54,877 nucleotides of DNA from Mesorhizobium sp. 65-26 (lineage in GTDB: Bacteria; Pseudomonadota; Alphaproteobacteria; Rhizobiales; Rhizobiaceae), in NCBI GenBank assembly GCA_001899205.1, contig MKVL01000032.1, positions 1 through 54,877 on the forward strand, read 5' to 3'. This document shows positions 1-9,561 of this stretch, in pieces. Positions within the stretch are counted from its first letter, which is position 1, and every line of letters begins with the position of its first letter. Position numbers and translations under genes: made by a program. The notes beneath the pieces are model-generated. The model was not told the DNA's origin and ran no database searches. It saw nothing but the letters and a program-made list of their open reading frames with translations.

Positions 1-835
1 TGCCGATCGCCACGCCCTCGCCATGCACCAGACGGGCGCCGTCATACTGCGTGGCGGCCTCCAGCGCGTGGCCGAAGGTGTGGCCGAGATTGAGCAGCGC
101 CCGGTCGCCGGTCTCGAATTCGTCGCGCGCGACGACGTCGGCCTTGGCGCGGCAAGCCTCGGCGATCGCCTCGGCGCGCGCCGGTCCGCCAGCGAAGACC
201 TCTTGCCAGTTCTCTTCCAGCCAGGCGAAGAAAGCCGGGCGGTCGATCAGCCCGTATTTGGCGAGTTCGGCATAGCCGGCGCGGAATTCGCGGATCGGCA
301 GCGTGTCGAGCACGCCGGTATCGGCCAGCACCAGCTTGGGCTGATGGAAGACGCCGACGAGATTCTTGCCGCGCGGGCTGTTGATGCCCGTCTTGCCGCC
401 GACAGAGGAATCCACCTGCGCCAGCAGCGAGGTCGGGATCTGCACGAAGTTCATGCCGCGCCGCACGATGCCCGCCGCGAAGCCGGTCAGGTCGCCGATC
501 ACGCCGCCGCCGAGCGCGATGACGACGTCGCCGCGCTCGAGCTTGGCCGCGAGCACACCGTCGACCACCTCTTCCAGATGCGCGAAGCTCTTGGTCTTTT
601 CGCCGGCCGGCAAGGTGATGACGGCCGGATTGACGCCGCCCTTCTCCAGTCCGGCCCGCAGCGTGGCCAGATGCGCGGCGGCCACATTGTCGTCGGTGAC
701 GACCGCGGCGCGCCTGCCCGGCAGGCGCTGGCCGATCTCGGCGCCGGCGCGCGCCAGCAGGCCCGGGCCGATCAATATGTCGTAGGCGCGCTCGCCCAAC
801 CCAACCTCGACGACGACAGGCGCGGCTTCACTCAT
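1..835 (-). CDS. aroB: 3-dehydroquinate synthase, 3' end cut by window edge
   Basis: The minus-strand frame opens [20 protein letters not shown] and continues through [11 protein letters not shown], the usual AroB N-terminus, and stays open to the window edge. AroB is the NAD- and metal-dependent cytosolic enzyme that cyclises DAHP to 3-dehydroquinate, step two of the shikimate pathway. About 278 residues are visible of the family's roughly 370-380, so the C-terminus is missing. The ATG overlaps the aroK stop codon as ATGA (832-835), implying translational coupling in an aroK-aroB operon. The identification rests on the N-terminal sequence plus the aroK neighbour, and I am confident of it. 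Confidence 0.93.
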   Translation of the reverse strand, partial: MSEAAPVVVEVGLGERAYDILIGPGLLARAGAEIGQRLPGRRAAVVTDDNVAAAHLATLRAGLEKGGVNPAVITLPAGEKTKSFAHLEEVVDGVLAAKLERGDVVIALGGGVIGDLTGFAAGIVRRGMNFVQIPTSLLAQVDSSVGGKTGINSPRGKNLVGVFHQPKLVLADTGVLDTLPIREFRAGYAELAKYGLIDRPAFFAWLEENWQEVFAGGPARAEAIAEACRAKADVVARDEFETGDRALLNLGHTFGHALEAATQYDGARLVHGEGVAIG

Positions 836-1443
836 GACTGTACCTCGCCCGTCGCGGCGGCGACGACGCCGAAATGGCCGCACAACGCCTCCAGGACCTC
901 GGCGGCGATCACTTCCTTGCGCTCATCCCTTGTCGGCACCGTAAGATCCGCCGTCGCATAGACAGGGTAGCGCTCGCCCATCAGGCGCTCGAGCACGGCG
1001 CGCGGGTCCGGATTCTTCAGCAGCGGCCGGTTCTGCTTCTTCGCGACGCGATCCATCAGCAGGTCGAGCTCGGCTTTCAGCCACACCGAAACGCCATGGC
1101 CGGCGATGGCCTCGCGCGTCTGGGCGTTCATGAAGGCGCCGCCTCCGGTCGACAGGATCTGCGGCCCGTTCTCCAGCACGCGCAGGATCACACGCTGCTC
1201 AAGTGCCCGAAATTCGGTCTCGCCGTAACGTTCGAATAGGTCCGGGATCGTCATGCGCGAGACGCTTTCGATCTCGTGGTCGCTGTCGACAAATGGCAGC
1301 GAAAGCACCGTCGCCACCTTGCGGCCGATCGCCGTCTTGCCGGCGCCCATCAGCCCGACGAACACGATGGAGCGGCCGCCGAGCCTGTCGAGAAGCGCGG
1401 CGTGACGTTCTTCGGGAGGACCTGCAGGGTGCGCGTTCATCAA
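832..1443 (-). CDS. aroK: Shikimate kinase
   Basis: 203 residues. AroK phosphorylates shikimate at the 3-hydroxyl with ATP (step five of the shikimate pathway, cytosol). Visible are the P-loop GLMGAGKT (residues 30-37), the shikimate-binding STGGGA segment in the middle, and the lid with RPLL. The roughly 20-residue N-terminal extension before the first beta strand is a little longer than in the E. coli enzyme; starts at residues 1 and 2 are both ATG. The stop overlaps the aroB start by 4 bp, the standard rhizobial aroK-aroB arrangement. The gene is divergent from the small membrane protein and xerD. Confidence 0.95.
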   Translation of the reverse strand: MMNAHPAGPPEERHAALLDRLGGRSIVFVGLMGAGKTAIGRKVATVLSLPFVDSDHEIESVSRMTIPDLFERYGETEFRALEQRVILRVLENGPQILSTGGGAFMNAQTREAIAGHGVSVWLKAELDLLMDRVAKKQNRPLLKNPDPRAVLERLMGERYPVYATADLTVPTRDERKEVIAAEVLEALCGHFGVVAAATGEVQS

Positions 1444-1633
1444 ACCGTGGCGTTTCGGGCCTTCTTCGCCGGCGTATCGACATCAAAAGCGCCCGTGCGT
1501 CAAGCACGGCGGATCCGGCGGACCGACGCGACTGGCCACGGGCCAGCCCGCCTTCCTCCTTGAATTGGCCGGACGGGCGTCCCATAAGGGGACAGGGTTT
1601 GGAAATGCCGTACAAGAAAATGAGCTGATATCG

Positions 1634-1786
1634 ATGCCGACGCTGTTCCGCTTTGTCGTGACGATCGCGGTACTGGCAGGCATCGTCTACGGCGCGATGT
1701 TCGCGCTGGCGATGTTCGTGGAGCCGAAGCGAGCGGAAATGACCGTTCGCATCCCGGCCGAGAAGCTGAACCCCAAGAAGAACTGA
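1634..1786 (+). CDS. Small single-pass membrane protein
   Basis: 50 residues beginning [20 protein letters not shown]. One hydrophobic segment (about residues 5-28) is followed by a charged tail ending AEKLNPKKN, suggesting an inner-membrane anchor with a short soluble tail. I chose the ATG at 1634 because the longer in-frame extension to 1565 runs into the aroK promoter region and has no hydrophobic or family character. The stop is 5 bp before the xerD ATG, so the two are probably cotranscribed. I recall a small protein commonly sitting between aroK and xerD in rhizobia, but its function is not known to me. Confidence 0.75.
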   Translation: MPTLFRFVVTIAVLAGIVYGAMFALAMFVEPKRAEMTVRIPAEKLNPKKN

Positions 1787-1791
1787 CCCGG

Positions 1792-2709
1792 ATGAGCAGC
1801 GCCGTCCGCATCGAGGCCTTTCTGGAAATGATGAGCGCCGAACGCGGCGCGGCTGCGAACACACTGTCCTCCTACCGCCGCGACCTCGAGGATGCGTCGG
1901 ACTCGATTCACGGCGGGCTGGCAGGCGCCGGCTCGGCCGATATCCGTGCCTATCTCGACGAGGTCGCCGCGCGTGGTTTCGCGCCGACCTCGCAGGCCCG
2001 CAAGCTTTCGGCGCTTCGCCAGTTCTTCAAGTTCCTCTACGCGGAGGGGCTGCGCGGCGACGATCCCACCGGCACGCTCGACGGTCCCCGCAAGGGCCGG
2101 CCGCTGCCCAAGACAATGAGCGAAGCCGAGACCGGCCGCTTGCTCGACCGCGCCGGGCTGGAAGCGGGCGAGGCCTCGCCCGAAACCGGCGACGGCCTGG
2201 CGGCCATGCGCCTCCACGCGTTGGTCGAGGTGCTTTACGCCACCGGCCTGCGCGTCTCCGAACTGGTCAGCCTGCCGGTCACGGTGGCGCAACGCGATGA
2301 TCGCTTCTTCATGGTGCGCGGCAAGGGCGGCAAGGAACGCATGGTGCCGCTTTCGGCGAAGGCGCGCGCCGCCATGCGCGCCTGGCTGGAACTCCGGGCA
2401 AAGGCACCGGCCCACGCCGCCAGCGCCTTCCTCTTCCCGGCCGCCTCCGACAGTGGCCATCTCCCGCGCCAGGTCTTCGCGCGCGACCTCAAGGGCCTCG
2501 CCGCGCGCGCTGGCATCGCCTCGGCGAAGATATCGCCGCACGTTCTTCGCCATGCTTTCGCCAGCCATCTCCTGCAGAACGGCGCCGACCTCAGGGCCGT
2601 CCAGCAACTGCTTGGCCATGCCGACATATCGACCACGCAGATATACACGCATGTGCTCGAGGAGCGGCTGGTGCGGCTCGTCAACGATCATCACCCGCTT
2701 GCCGACTAG
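1792..2709 (+). CDS. xerD: Site-specific tyrosine recombinase XerD
   Basis: 305 residues, the usual XerC/XerD length. It has an N-terminal SAM-like core-binding domain (about 1-100) and a C-terminal catalytic domain with the full tyrosine-recombinase set: R154 (ATGLRVSEL), K178 (GKGGKER), H250 and R253 ([10 protein letters not shown]), H276 (GHADIST) and nucleophile Y285 (IYTHV). XerD acts with XerC at dif to resolve chromosome dimers. The gene lies between aroK and accA, a housekeeping position, so it is not the integrase of a mobile element. XerD rather than XerC is inferred from this context and overall sequence. Confidence 0.92.
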   Translation: MSSAVRIEAFLEMMSAERGAAANTLSSYRRDLEDASDSIHGGLAGAGSADIRAYLDEVAARGFAPTSQARKLSALRQFFKFLYAEGLRGDDPTGTLDGPRKGRPLPKTMSEAETGRLLDRAGLEAGEASPETGDGLAAMRLHALVEVLYATGLRVSELVSLPVTVAQRDDRFFMVRGKGGKERMVPLSAKARAAMRAWLELRAKAPAHAASAFLFPAASDSGHLPRQVFARDLKGLAARAGIASAKISPHVLRHAFASHLLQNGADLRAVQQLLGHADISTTQIYTHVLEERLVRLVNDHHPLAD

Positions 2710-2806
2710 ACCTCATATCGCTATGTGAGGGCGACGTTTCACCGCTTGCCCCTCCTTTTTCGGGGTCCGTCAGCCCTTGTCCCCCGGCGCATCGGTTCGC
2801 TCAAGA

Positions 2807-3757
2807 ATGTACAACTATCTCGATTTCGAAAAACCGGTCCAGGATCTCGAAGGCAAGATTCTCGAACTGAAGAAGCTCGCCGAGAACGGCGAGGCCGTCG
2901 ATGTCGCCGACGAGATCAGCCGCCTCGAAAAGCGCTCTCGCGACGCGCTGCGCGACGCCTACAAGGCGTTGACGCCATGGCAGAAGGTGCAGGTCGCGCG
3001 CCATCCCGACCGGCCGCACTGCGTCGACTACATCAAGACCCTGTTCAAGGACTTCACGCCGCTCGCCGGCGATCGCGGCTTCGGTGAGGACCAGGCGATT
3101 GTCGGCGGCTTTGCCCGCTTCCGTGGCGAGCCGGTGGCGATCATCGGCCAGGAGAAGGGTTCGGACACAGCCACCCGCCTGAAGCACAATTTCGGCTCGG
3201 TGCGCCCCGAGGGCTACCGCAAGGCGGTGCGGCTGATGGAACTCGCCGACCGCTTCAGGATCCCGCTGGTGACGCTGGTCGACACCGCCGGCGCCTATCC
3301 CGGCGTCGGCGCCGAGGAACGCGGCCAGGCGGAAGCCATCGCGCGCTCGACCTCGGCCTGCCTCTCTCTCAAGGTGCCGTCGATCTCCGTCGTCATCGGC
3401 GAGGGCGGCTCCGGCGGCGCCATCGCGATCGCCACCGCCAACCGCGTCTACATGCTCGAACACGCCATCTATTCCGTCATCTCGCCGGAGGGCGCCGCCT
3501 CGATCCTGTGGCGCGACACCACGCGGTCGAAGGATGCTGCGATCAACATGAAGATCACCGCCCAGGATCTTCTCGAAATGAAGGTCATCGACGCCATCAT
3601 CGCCGAGCCGCTCGGCGGCGCCCACCGCGCTCCCGAGGCGGTGATCGGCGCCACGGGCGACCTCATCGCCAAGACGATGAAGGAGTTCGCCAGCGCCAAT
3701 GTCGACTTCCGCGAGCAGCGCCGCGAGAAGTATCTGGCGATGGGACGCAGCCTTTGA
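2807..3757 (+). CDS. accA: Acetyl-CoA carboxylase carboxyltransferase subunit alpha
   Basis: 316 residues from the ATG at 2807 (MYNYLDFEKPVQDLEGKI); an in-frame upstream start at 2777 would add ten residues not seen in the family. AccA and AccD form the carboxyltransferase that moves CO2 from biotin-BCCP to acetyl-CoA, giving malonyl-CoA for fatty-acid synthesis. Characteristic segments are the N-terminal KLAENGEAVDVADEI helix, ARHPDRPHCVDYI, LVDTAGAYPGVGAEERGQ (crotonase-like CoA site) and IGEGGSGGAIAI. It is a complete housekeeping gene; about 95 bp separate it from xerD. Confidence 0.96.
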   Translation: MYNYLDFEKPVQDLEGKILELKKLAENGEAVDVADEISRLEKRSRDALRDAYKALTPWQKVQVARHPDRPHCVDYIKTLFKDFTPLAGDRGFGEDQAIVGGFARFRGEPVAIIGQEKGSDTATRLKHNFGSVRPEGYRKAVRLMELADRFRIPLVTLVDTAGAYPGVGAEERGQAEAIARSTSACLSLKVPSISVVIGEGGSGGAIAIATANRVYMLEHAIYSVISPEGAASILWRDTTRSKDAAINMKITAQDLLEMKVIDAIIAEPLGGAHRAPEAVIGATGDLIAKTMKEFASANVDFREQRREKYLAMGRSL

Positions 3758-3968
3758 ACGAAGCGCCGTTGGCGGCGCAATTGTGTCCGCCATCCGGTTC
3801 TGCCACAAAAATGCCGTCCGATTCGTCTCAATGGGATTGTCGTAAGGGGACGCGCGGGCGCTTGCGGTAAGGAATTTTCAAGGTTAACGGGCTTAGGGTC
3901 CGTCTGAATTCAGTGCAGCAGCCGTGGCGCGACCAGCCATGGCCCTAGGGAAAACGATAATCGCAGCC

Positions 3969-5267
3969 ATGCTTGCCAAGCTTGCCCGCACCGGAATGCT
4001 GATTGCCGCTATCGGCGTTGCCGGCTGCAATGATTCGTCGATGAAGGACTTCGCGCCGCAGGCAAACAAGCCCCTGCCGGACAAGATCCTGGCCGACATG
4101 CGGGCAAAGGGCATGGCCCGCACCTCCTCGGTGATGGCGCGGATCTTCAAGGAAGAAGGCAAGCTGGAGATCTGGAAGGCCAAGACGAACGGCCGTTACG
4201 ATCTCGTCGCCACCTACGACATCTGCAAATGGTCGGGCAAGCTTGGGCCGAAATACACCGAGGGCGACCGCCAGGCGCCGGAGGGCTTCTACACGGTGCG
4301 TCCGGCGCAGATGAACCCGCGCTCGAGTTACCACCTGTCCTTCAACATCGGCTTTCCCAACGCCTATGACCGCGCCAATGGCCGCACGGGCCAGAATCTC
4401 ATGGTGCATGGCGCCTGCTCGTCGTCGGGCTGCTACTCGATGACGGACGCGCAGATCGAGCAGATCTACGCCTTCGGTCGCGATGCCTTCCAGGGCGGAC
4501 AGACCGAGTTCCAGATCCAGGCCTTTCCGTTCCGCATGACGGCGGCCAACATGGCGCGCTATCGCAACGACCCGAACTACGAGTTCTGGAAGATGCTGAA
4601 GGTGGGCTACGACAATTTCGAGCTCACCAAGGTGCCGCCGAAGGTCGACGTCTGCGAGAAGCGCTACGTCTTCAACCAGGTCGCCGCCGATGGCCAGACC
4701 TTCAACCCGACCGGCCCCTGCCCCGCGACCACGCAGCCGGATTCGCTGAAGACCGCCTTTGCCGACTATGAGAAGAGCTATGACGCGGCCTTCAACTCGG
4801 CCGTCCGGTCGAGCACGCCGGCGCCCAAGCCGACCATTGCCGGCATCAAGGAAGCCAGCATCGTCTCCGACTGGTCCAAGCGCCGTGCGCGCGGCGAGCG
4901 CGTGCCGATCGAGCCGCCATCGCTGAATTCGGACGGCTCGGTGACCGAGACGACCCGCATGGGCCGCATCGATTCGCCACTGGGCCGCAAGATGGCGGCG
5001 CAGGACGCCGAGAAGGAGGCCAAGCGCAAGGCCGAGGAGCAGCGGCTTGCCGCCATCGAGGCCGCCAAGGCCGCGAAGGAAGCCGCCAAGGCGCAGGCGC
5101 TGGCCGAGAAGGAAGCGGCGAAAGCGGCCAAGGAGGCACCCGTCGCCACCGCGACCATTGCCGCGCCGTCTCAGACCGCCGAGGCGACCGAGACCCAGTC
5201 GGCCAATGCGGACGAAAGCACGACGACGAGGCTGAAGAGAAAGCTGCTCGGCATGTTCGGCGGCTGA
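3969..5267 (+). CDS. YafK-type murein L,D-transpeptidase lipoprotein
   Basis: About 432 residues. From the ATG at 3969 the protein begins with a short lipoprotein signal ending LIAAIGVAGC (C20 would be lipidated); earlier in-frame starts at 3924 (GTG) and 3939 are possible but weaken the signal peptide. The YkuD/YafK catalytic motif is HGACSSSGC with H147 and C155, preceded by GFYTVRPAQMNPRSSYHLSFNIGFPN, typical of the COG3034 branch. The last 120 residues are Ala/Lys/Glu-rich (about 340-410), a likely coiled coil, and end in a basic LKRKLLGMFGG tail. A role in cross-linking peptidoglycan or attaching proteins to it is inferred from the family. Confidence 0.85.
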   Translation: MLAKLARTGMLIAAIGVAGCNDSSMKDFAPQANKPLPDKILADMRAKGMARTSSVMARIFKEEGKLEIWKAKTNGRYDLVATYDICKWSGKLGPKYTEGDRQAPEGFYTVRPAQMNPRSSYHLSFNIGFPNAYDRANGRTGQNLMVHGACSSSGCYSMTDAQIEQIYAFGRDAFQGGQTEFQIQAFPFRMTAANMARYRNDPNYEFWKMLKVGYDNFELTKVPPKVDVCEKRYVFNQVAADGQTFNPTGPCPATTQPDSLKTAFADYEKSYDAAFNSAVRSSTPAPKPTIAGIKEASIVSDWSKRRARGERVPIEPPSLNSDGSVTETTRMGRIDSPLGRKMAAQDAEKEAKRKAEEQRLAAIEAAKAAKEAAKAQALAEKEAAKAAKEAPVATATIAAPSQTAEATETQSANADESTTTRLKRKLLGMFGG

Positions 5268-5276
5268 GCCCCGGAC

Positions 5277-5507
5277 TTGAGCAAGTCTCCCGCCACCTAT
5301 GACCTGAAGGGGCTGAACTGCCCCCTCCCGGTGCTCAAGGCGCGCAAGCGCCTTGCCGGCATGCGGACAGGCAGCCGGCTCTGGCTCGAAACCACCGACC
5401 CGCTCGCAGTCATCGATATTCCCGTCTTCTGCGCGGATGCCGGCCACCAATTGATCGAAACGGCGTCGGTCTCCGGCGGACACCGTTTTCTGGTCGAACG
5501 CGGCTGA
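5277..5507 (+). CDS. TusA/SirA-family sulfur-carrier-like protein
   Basis: 76 residues with a TTG start at 5277, nine bases after the stop of the transpeptidase. The protein shows the family fold pattern YDLKGLNCPLPVLKARK with the CPxP motif (C15-P18) that in TusA carries persulfide. The rest (LWLETTDPLAVIDIPVFCADAGHQL) matches the beta-alpha-beta layout, including a second Cys in FCADAGH as in many paralogues. It could serve tRNA thiolation or other sulfur relay; no tus or molybdopterin genes adjoin, so the exact role is open. Confidence 0.88.
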   Translation: MSKSPATYDLKGLNCPLPVLKARKRLAGMRTGSRLWLETTDPLAVIDIPVFCADAGHQLIETASVSGGHRFLVERG

Positions 5508-5519
5508 CGCCGCGCAATC

Positions 5520-5785
5520 GCCGGCGATCCATTCGACCCCCCTCCGGCCGCTTCGCGGCCCTCTCCTCAAGGGAGCAGGCCAATCGCATTTGGGGTTCCC
5601 CCACTCCGTCGCCGCTGCGCGGCGCCACCTCTCCACTTCCGGAGGGAGTGGAAAGGAGCCCGGTTCGGCAGGCTCGCGCCCCTCCTCTACTCCGTCGTTC
5701 GGGGGAGAGGTGGTCGGCATAGCCGACCGGCGTGGGGGTCGTGCCCACGTGCGATTGCCCTGCTCAAGGGAGAGGCTCTGCCGAG
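5520..5785. repeat. Degenerate intergenic mosaic repeat
   Basis: The roughly 300-bp gap between the TusA-like gene and cobW carries no convincing gene. It is built of short GC-rich blocks in both orientations: CTCAAGGGAG occurs near 5567 and again near 5763, and CACCTCTCC near 5625 is mirrored by GGGGAGAGGTGG near 5702. This composition (CTCAAGGGAG, CTCCCC, GGGGGAGAGG) is what I know from rhizobial intergenic mosaic elements. The boundaries are approximate. Confidence 0.6.
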
Positions 5786-5811
5786 GCGGCGGGCGCCACC
5801 TTTTCGAAGGC

Positions 5812-6936
5812 CTACAATCCGGCGATCGCCAGCGGATTGTTTTCGAGCGCCGCGCGATCCGGCGTGTCGATCGCCGGACGGTTGGTGAAGGCGGCAAACA
5901 GCCGCCGAGCATAGTCTTCCGGCATGTCGAGCGTGATCAGCACCAGCCGCGTGCCGCGCTGCCCGTCTGGCCATGAGGGCAATCGCGCTGGCGGATGCAG
6001 GATTTTCTGCACGCCGTGGATGACGAGCGGCCGCGACGGGTCCTCGGCGAGCTCGATGATGCCCTTCATGCGCAGCAGGCTGTCGCCGTGCGTGGAGCGC
6101 AGGAGATCGAGGAACATCTCGATCGTCGAATAAGGCACGGGCCGGTCATGCACCAGCGTGTGCGAACGCACGCGCTGGTCATGCCTGTGGTGATCGTGGT
6201 GGTGATGATGATGGGCGTGATCATGGTCGTGGTCGTGCCCATGATGATCGTGATGATGGTCGTGAGTCGCCTCTCCCAGCCAGCGACGCGCGTCGGCCGA
6301 CTTGGTGGCGGGATTGTAGAGGCCGCAATCGATCAGCGCCGCGGCACCGGCCTGGCCATCGTCGACGCCCAGCAGCTCCGCGCCCGGATTGATCCGCCGC
6401 AACCGGGCGCGCAGCGCCTCGACCTCGCCAGGGTCCGTCACCAGGTCGGCCTTGGTCAGGACGATGCGGTCCGCGACGGCCACCTGCTTGACGGCCTCGA
6501 CATGCGCATCCAGCGTGCCAGCGCCGTTCACCGCATCGACCAGCGTGATCACCCCGTCGAGCCGGAAGGCCTGCACCAGCGCAGGGTGCGCCATGATCGA
6601 TTGCAGCACCGGCGCCGGATCGGCGAGGCCGGTGGTTTCGACGACGACCCGCGCCAGGCGCGCGATGCGCCCGGTCTGCAACCGGTCGACCAGATCGGCC
6701 AGGGTGTCGACCAGTTCGCCGCGCACAGTGCAGCACAGGCAGCCGTCGGAAAGCTGGATGATGCCATCGGAGGACTGCTCGACCAGCAGATGGTCGATGG
6801 CCACCTCGCCGAACTCATTGATGATCACCGCCGTGTCGGCGAGCGCCGGATCCTTCAACAGCCGGTTGAGCAAGGTCGTCTTGCCGGCTCCGAGGAAGCC
6901 GGTGAGCACCGAGACGGGGATGGGAAAGCCGCTCAT
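5812..6936 (-). CDS. CobW/COG0523-family GTPase (metal chaperone type)
   Basis: 374 residues from the ATG at 6936. The G3E GTPase domain has a P-loop GFLGAGKT (13-20), the metal-binding CLCC motif (66-69, GCLCCTVRGEL) and NxxD-type TKADL. A histidine/aspartate-rich stretch (about residues 210-240, more than 15 His) links it to the C-terminal CobW domain. COG0523 proteins include the cobalamin factor CobW, zinc chaperones ZigA/YeiR and the nitrile hydratase activator. The His-rich loop and the absence of cob genes favour Zn or Ni handling over cobalamin synthesis. It starts 4 bp after the stop of the D,D-carboxypeptidase and is probably cotranscribed with it. Confidence 0.88.
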   Translation of the reverse strand: MSGFPIPVSVLTGFLGAGKTTLLNRLLKDPALADTAVIINEFGEVAIDHLLVEQSSDGIIQLSDGCLCCTVRGELVDTLADLVDRLQTGRIARLARVVVETTGLADPAPVLQSIMAHPALVQAFRLDGVITLVDAVNGAGTLDAHVEAVKQVAVADRIVLTKADLVTDPGEVEALRARLRRINPGAELLGVDDGQAGAAALIDCGLYNPATKSADARRWLGEATHDHHHDHHGHDHDHDHAHHHHHHDHHRHDQRVRSHTLVHDRPVPYSTIEMFLDLLRSTHGDSLLRMKGIIELAEDPSRPLVIHGVQKILHPPARLPSWPDGQRGTRLVLITLDMPEDYARRLFAAFTNRPAIDTPDRAALENNPLAIAGL

Positions 6937-6940
6937 CGGC

Positions 6941-8107
6941 TCAGTTCTTCGCCGCCTGGTCGCCCTGCGCGGCGTTGGCGCCGACCACGGCCGGGTCGGC
7001 TCCGGCCGGCGCCGGCCTGTCGGGGCGCCATGTCGGGATCGGCACGTCGGCGAATTCCTGGCCGGCATGGCCGAGCATGGCCTTCGGCGTCGGCCCGGTG
7101 GCGCCGCCGAGACCGACGGCGACAAGTGTCGGCGCGTGATCGAGCTTCTGCTGGTAGAGCGACTTCGGCGCATCCTTGCTGGCGACGGCCGGCGGCGCTT
7201 CCGACTGCTCCTCGGTCGTCGCCTTCTTCTTGCAGATCTCGTCCTGCAAGTCGTTGGGCGACTGGGTGTCGCCGTAGGACGGCAGCGTCGCCACGGTGGT
7301 CGAGCCGACGGCGGGGGTGTCGAAACCCTTGTCGAGGAGGTTTGCCGCCGTCTCGGCGCGGGCAACGGCCGACTTCTCGCCGAGCACCACCGCGACCAGC
7401 GTGCGGCCTTTGCGCGTCGCCGAGCCTATCATGTTGAAGCCGGAGGGGCAGACAAAGCCGGTCTTCATACCGTCGGCGCCGGGATAGCGGCCGATCAGCA
7501 AATTGTAGTTCGGGATGGCCTTCTTGCCGACCGCCAGCCCTTCGATCGAGAACCACGACGCATATTGCGGGAAATCCCGGCGGATCGCCATCACCAGCAG
7601 GCCGAGGTCGCGCGCGGTCGTGTACTGATCCGGCGAGAACAGCCCGTTGGGATTGACGTAGTGCGTGCCGGTCATGCCGAGCCTCTGCGCCTCGGCATTC
7701 ATCCGGTCGGCGAAGGCCGCCTGCGAGCCGCCGACATTTTCGCCCACGGCCATGGCGATGTCGTTGGCCGACTTGACCAGCATCATCTTCAGAGCGTTGT
7801 CGAGCCGCATCACCGAACCTGGCTTGAAGCCCATCTTGCTCGGCGGCTCGGCGGCGGAATGGCGCGTCACCTTGATCGGCGAATCAAGCTGCACCTCGCC
7901 GGCGGCGATCGCCCGGAACGTCACATAGGCGGTCATCAGCTTGGTCAGCGACGCCGGATACCAGCGGCTGAACGCATCCTGATGCTGCAGGATGCGGCCA
8001 TTGGAAAGGTCGAAAAGCATGACCGGGTTGGCCGTTGCCGGCTTTGCCAGCGCCGGCAGCGCCATCGCGCCGGCGATCAATAGAGTGAGGAAATGCCTGT
8101 GCCGCAT
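6941..8107 (-). CDS. D-alanyl-D-alanine carboxypeptidase (PBP5/6 type)
   Basis: 388 residues with a cleavable signal peptide (MRHRHFLTLLIAGAMALPALA). The three penicillin-binding motifs are present: SLTK with S53 and K56, SAN (113-115) and KTG (215-217). The enzyme trims the terminal D-Ala from muropeptides in the periplasm. The final part is Pro/Ala-rich and lacks the clear amphipathic membrane anchor helix of E. coli DacA, so it may be soluble or only weakly attached. It heads the minus-strand pair with the CobW-like gene, 4 bp downstream. Confidence 0.9.
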   Translation of the reverse strand: MRHRHFLTLLIAGAMALPALAKPATANPVMLFDLSNGRILQHQDAFSRWYPASLTKLMTAYVTFRAIAAGEVQLDSPIKVTRHSAAEPPSKMGFKPGSVMRLDNALKMMLVKSANDIAMAVGENVGGSQAAFADRMNAEAQRLGMTGTHYVNPNGLFSPDQYTTARDLGLLVMAIRRDFPQYASWFSIEGLAVGKKAIPNYNLLIGRYPGADGMKTGFVCPSGFNMIGSATRKGRTLVAVVLGEKSAVARAETAANLLDKGFDTPAVGSTTVATLPSYGDTQSPNDLQDEICKKKATTEEQSEAPPAVASKDAPKSLYQQKLDHAPTLVAVGLGGATGPTPKAMLGHAGQEFADVPIPTWRPDRPAPAGADPAVVGANAAQGDQAAKN

Positions 8108-8308
8108 GGTCGAATCCGAAATCGCCTCTTGCCGTAGTCGCCCCTGGCTCCGTAAGATTTCGTTACGTTGTCGCCAGCGTGATGGATCCGTCCCTCACTC
8201 CCCGGAGCCATCGGTGCCGTGCTATTTATCCTATGTGACGTCAAAATGGCAAAGTGCCCGACAATCACGATTGCAAGGCGACGCCATCAACAGCGAGATT
8301 GAACCCAC

Positions 8309-9472
8309 ATGCCGATCCTGAACCGAGCCGCCGAAATGCAGGATGAAGTCGCGGGCTGGCGCCGCCACCTGCACCAGACACCGGAACTGAATTTCGACGT
8401 ATTCCAGACCGCCGCCTTCGTCACCGACAAGCTGAAAGCCTTTGGCTGCGACGACGTGGTGACCGGCATCGGCAAGACCGGTGTCGTGGGCATCATCCAT
8501 GGCCGCAAGGGCGACGGCGCCACCATCGGCCTGCGCGCCGACATGGACGCGCTGCCGATCGAGGAGATCTCCGGCAAGCCCTACGCCTCGACCATTCCCG
8601 GCAAGATGCACGCCTGCGGCCATGACGGACACACCGCCATGCTGCTCGGCGCGGCGAAGTACCTCGCCGAGACGCGCAATTTCGCCGGCTCGGTGGCGGT
8701 CATCTTCCAGCCGGCCGAGGAAGGCGGCGGCGGCGGCAACGAGATGGTCAAGGAAGGCATGATGGAGCGTTTCGGCATCGGCAAGGTGTTCGGCATGCAC
8801 AACATGCCCGGCCTGCCGGTCGGCCAGTTCGCCATCAGGCCAGGCCCGATCATGGCGGCGACCGCCGAATTCACCATCACCGTCAAGGGCCGGGGCGGCC
8901 ATGCCGCCATGCCGCACGGCACGATCGACCCGATCGTCATCGCCAGCCAGCTCGTCGGCGCCCTGCAGACCATCGCCTCGCGCAGCACCGACCCGGTCGA
9001 GGCCGTCGTCGTGTCGGTGACCAAGTTCCACGCCGGCGATGCCTACAACGTCATTCCCGAGACGGCGGAGATCGCCGGAACCGTGCGCACGCTGAAGAAG
9101 GAAGTGGCCAAGAAGGCGGAAGAGCGCATGCGCGCGCTCTGCGACGGATTGTCCGCCGCCTACGGCGCCAAGATCGAGGTCGACTACGATTCCAACTACC
9201 CCGTGACCTTCAACCATCCGGAGGAAACCGTCTTCGCCAGCGATATCGCCGCGGCGGTGGCCGGCGACGCGCATGTCCATCGCGGCATCCAGCCGGTGAT
9301 GGGTGGCGAGGACTTCTCCTACATGCTGGAAGCGCGCCCCGGCGCCTTCATCTTCATCGGCAATGGCGAGACGGCGGGCCTTCACCATCCGGCCTACGAC
9401 TTCAACGACGAGGTCATTCCGCACGGCATGAGCTATTGGGTGAAGCTGGCCGAAACGGCGCTGGCGCGCTGA
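8309..9472 (+). CDS. M20 amidohydrolase (hippurate hydrolase/aminoacylase type)
   Basis: 387 residues, the standard M20D length. Metal and catalytic motifs are visible: LRADMDALPIEE, ACGHDGHTAMLLGAA, FQPAEEGGGGG and a C-terminal MGGEDFSYML. The dimerisation (lid) domain sits in the middle around TVKGRGGHAAMPH. Enzymes of this family remove acyl groups from N-acyl amino acids or related amides with a di-metal centre; substrate cannot be read from sequence. The gene is divergent from the D,D-carboxypeptidase and stands alone before the tRNA gene. Confidence 0.9.
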   Translation: MPILNRAAEMQDEVAGWRRHLHQTPELNFDVFQTAAFVTDKLKAFGCDDVVTGIGKTGVVGIIHGRKGDGATIGLRADMDALPIEEISGKPYASTIPGKMHACGHDGHTAMLLGAAKYLAETRNFAGSVAVIFQPAEEGGGGGNEMVKEGMMERFGIGKVFGMHNMPGLPVGQFAIRPGPIMAATAEFTITVKGRGGHAAMPHGTIDPIVIASQLVGALQTIASRSTDPVEAVVVSVTKFHAGDAYNVIPETAEIAGTVRTLKKEVAKKAEERMRALCDGLSAAYGAKIEVDYDSNYPVTFNHPEETVFASDIAAAVAGDAHVHRGIQPVMGGEDFSYMLEARPGAFIFIGNGETAGLHHPAYDFNDEVIPHGMSYWVKLAETALAR

Positions 9473-9561
9473 ATGACGACAACGACGGCAGGCAGGTGCG
9501 AATTGCATGCGCACCTGCCTCTTGGCGAAACCGTTCGAAGCGGCTATGTGTCTGCCCGCGT

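Noticed and set aside
1792-2709. Tyrosine recombinase as a sign of an integrative element
   Set aside because: The gene is in a conserved housekeeping order with accA and has XerD length and motifs; no att repeats or mobile genes surround it.
3945-5912. 655-codon open frame on the minus strand
   Set aside because: It is antisense to the L,D-transpeptidase and TusA-like genes, has no family features and reflects the high GC content of the coding strand.
6180-6260. Repetitive GTGATGATG tract suggesting a tandem repeat or CRISPR-like array
   Set aside because: It is the coding sequence of the histidine-rich loop of the CobW-like protein.
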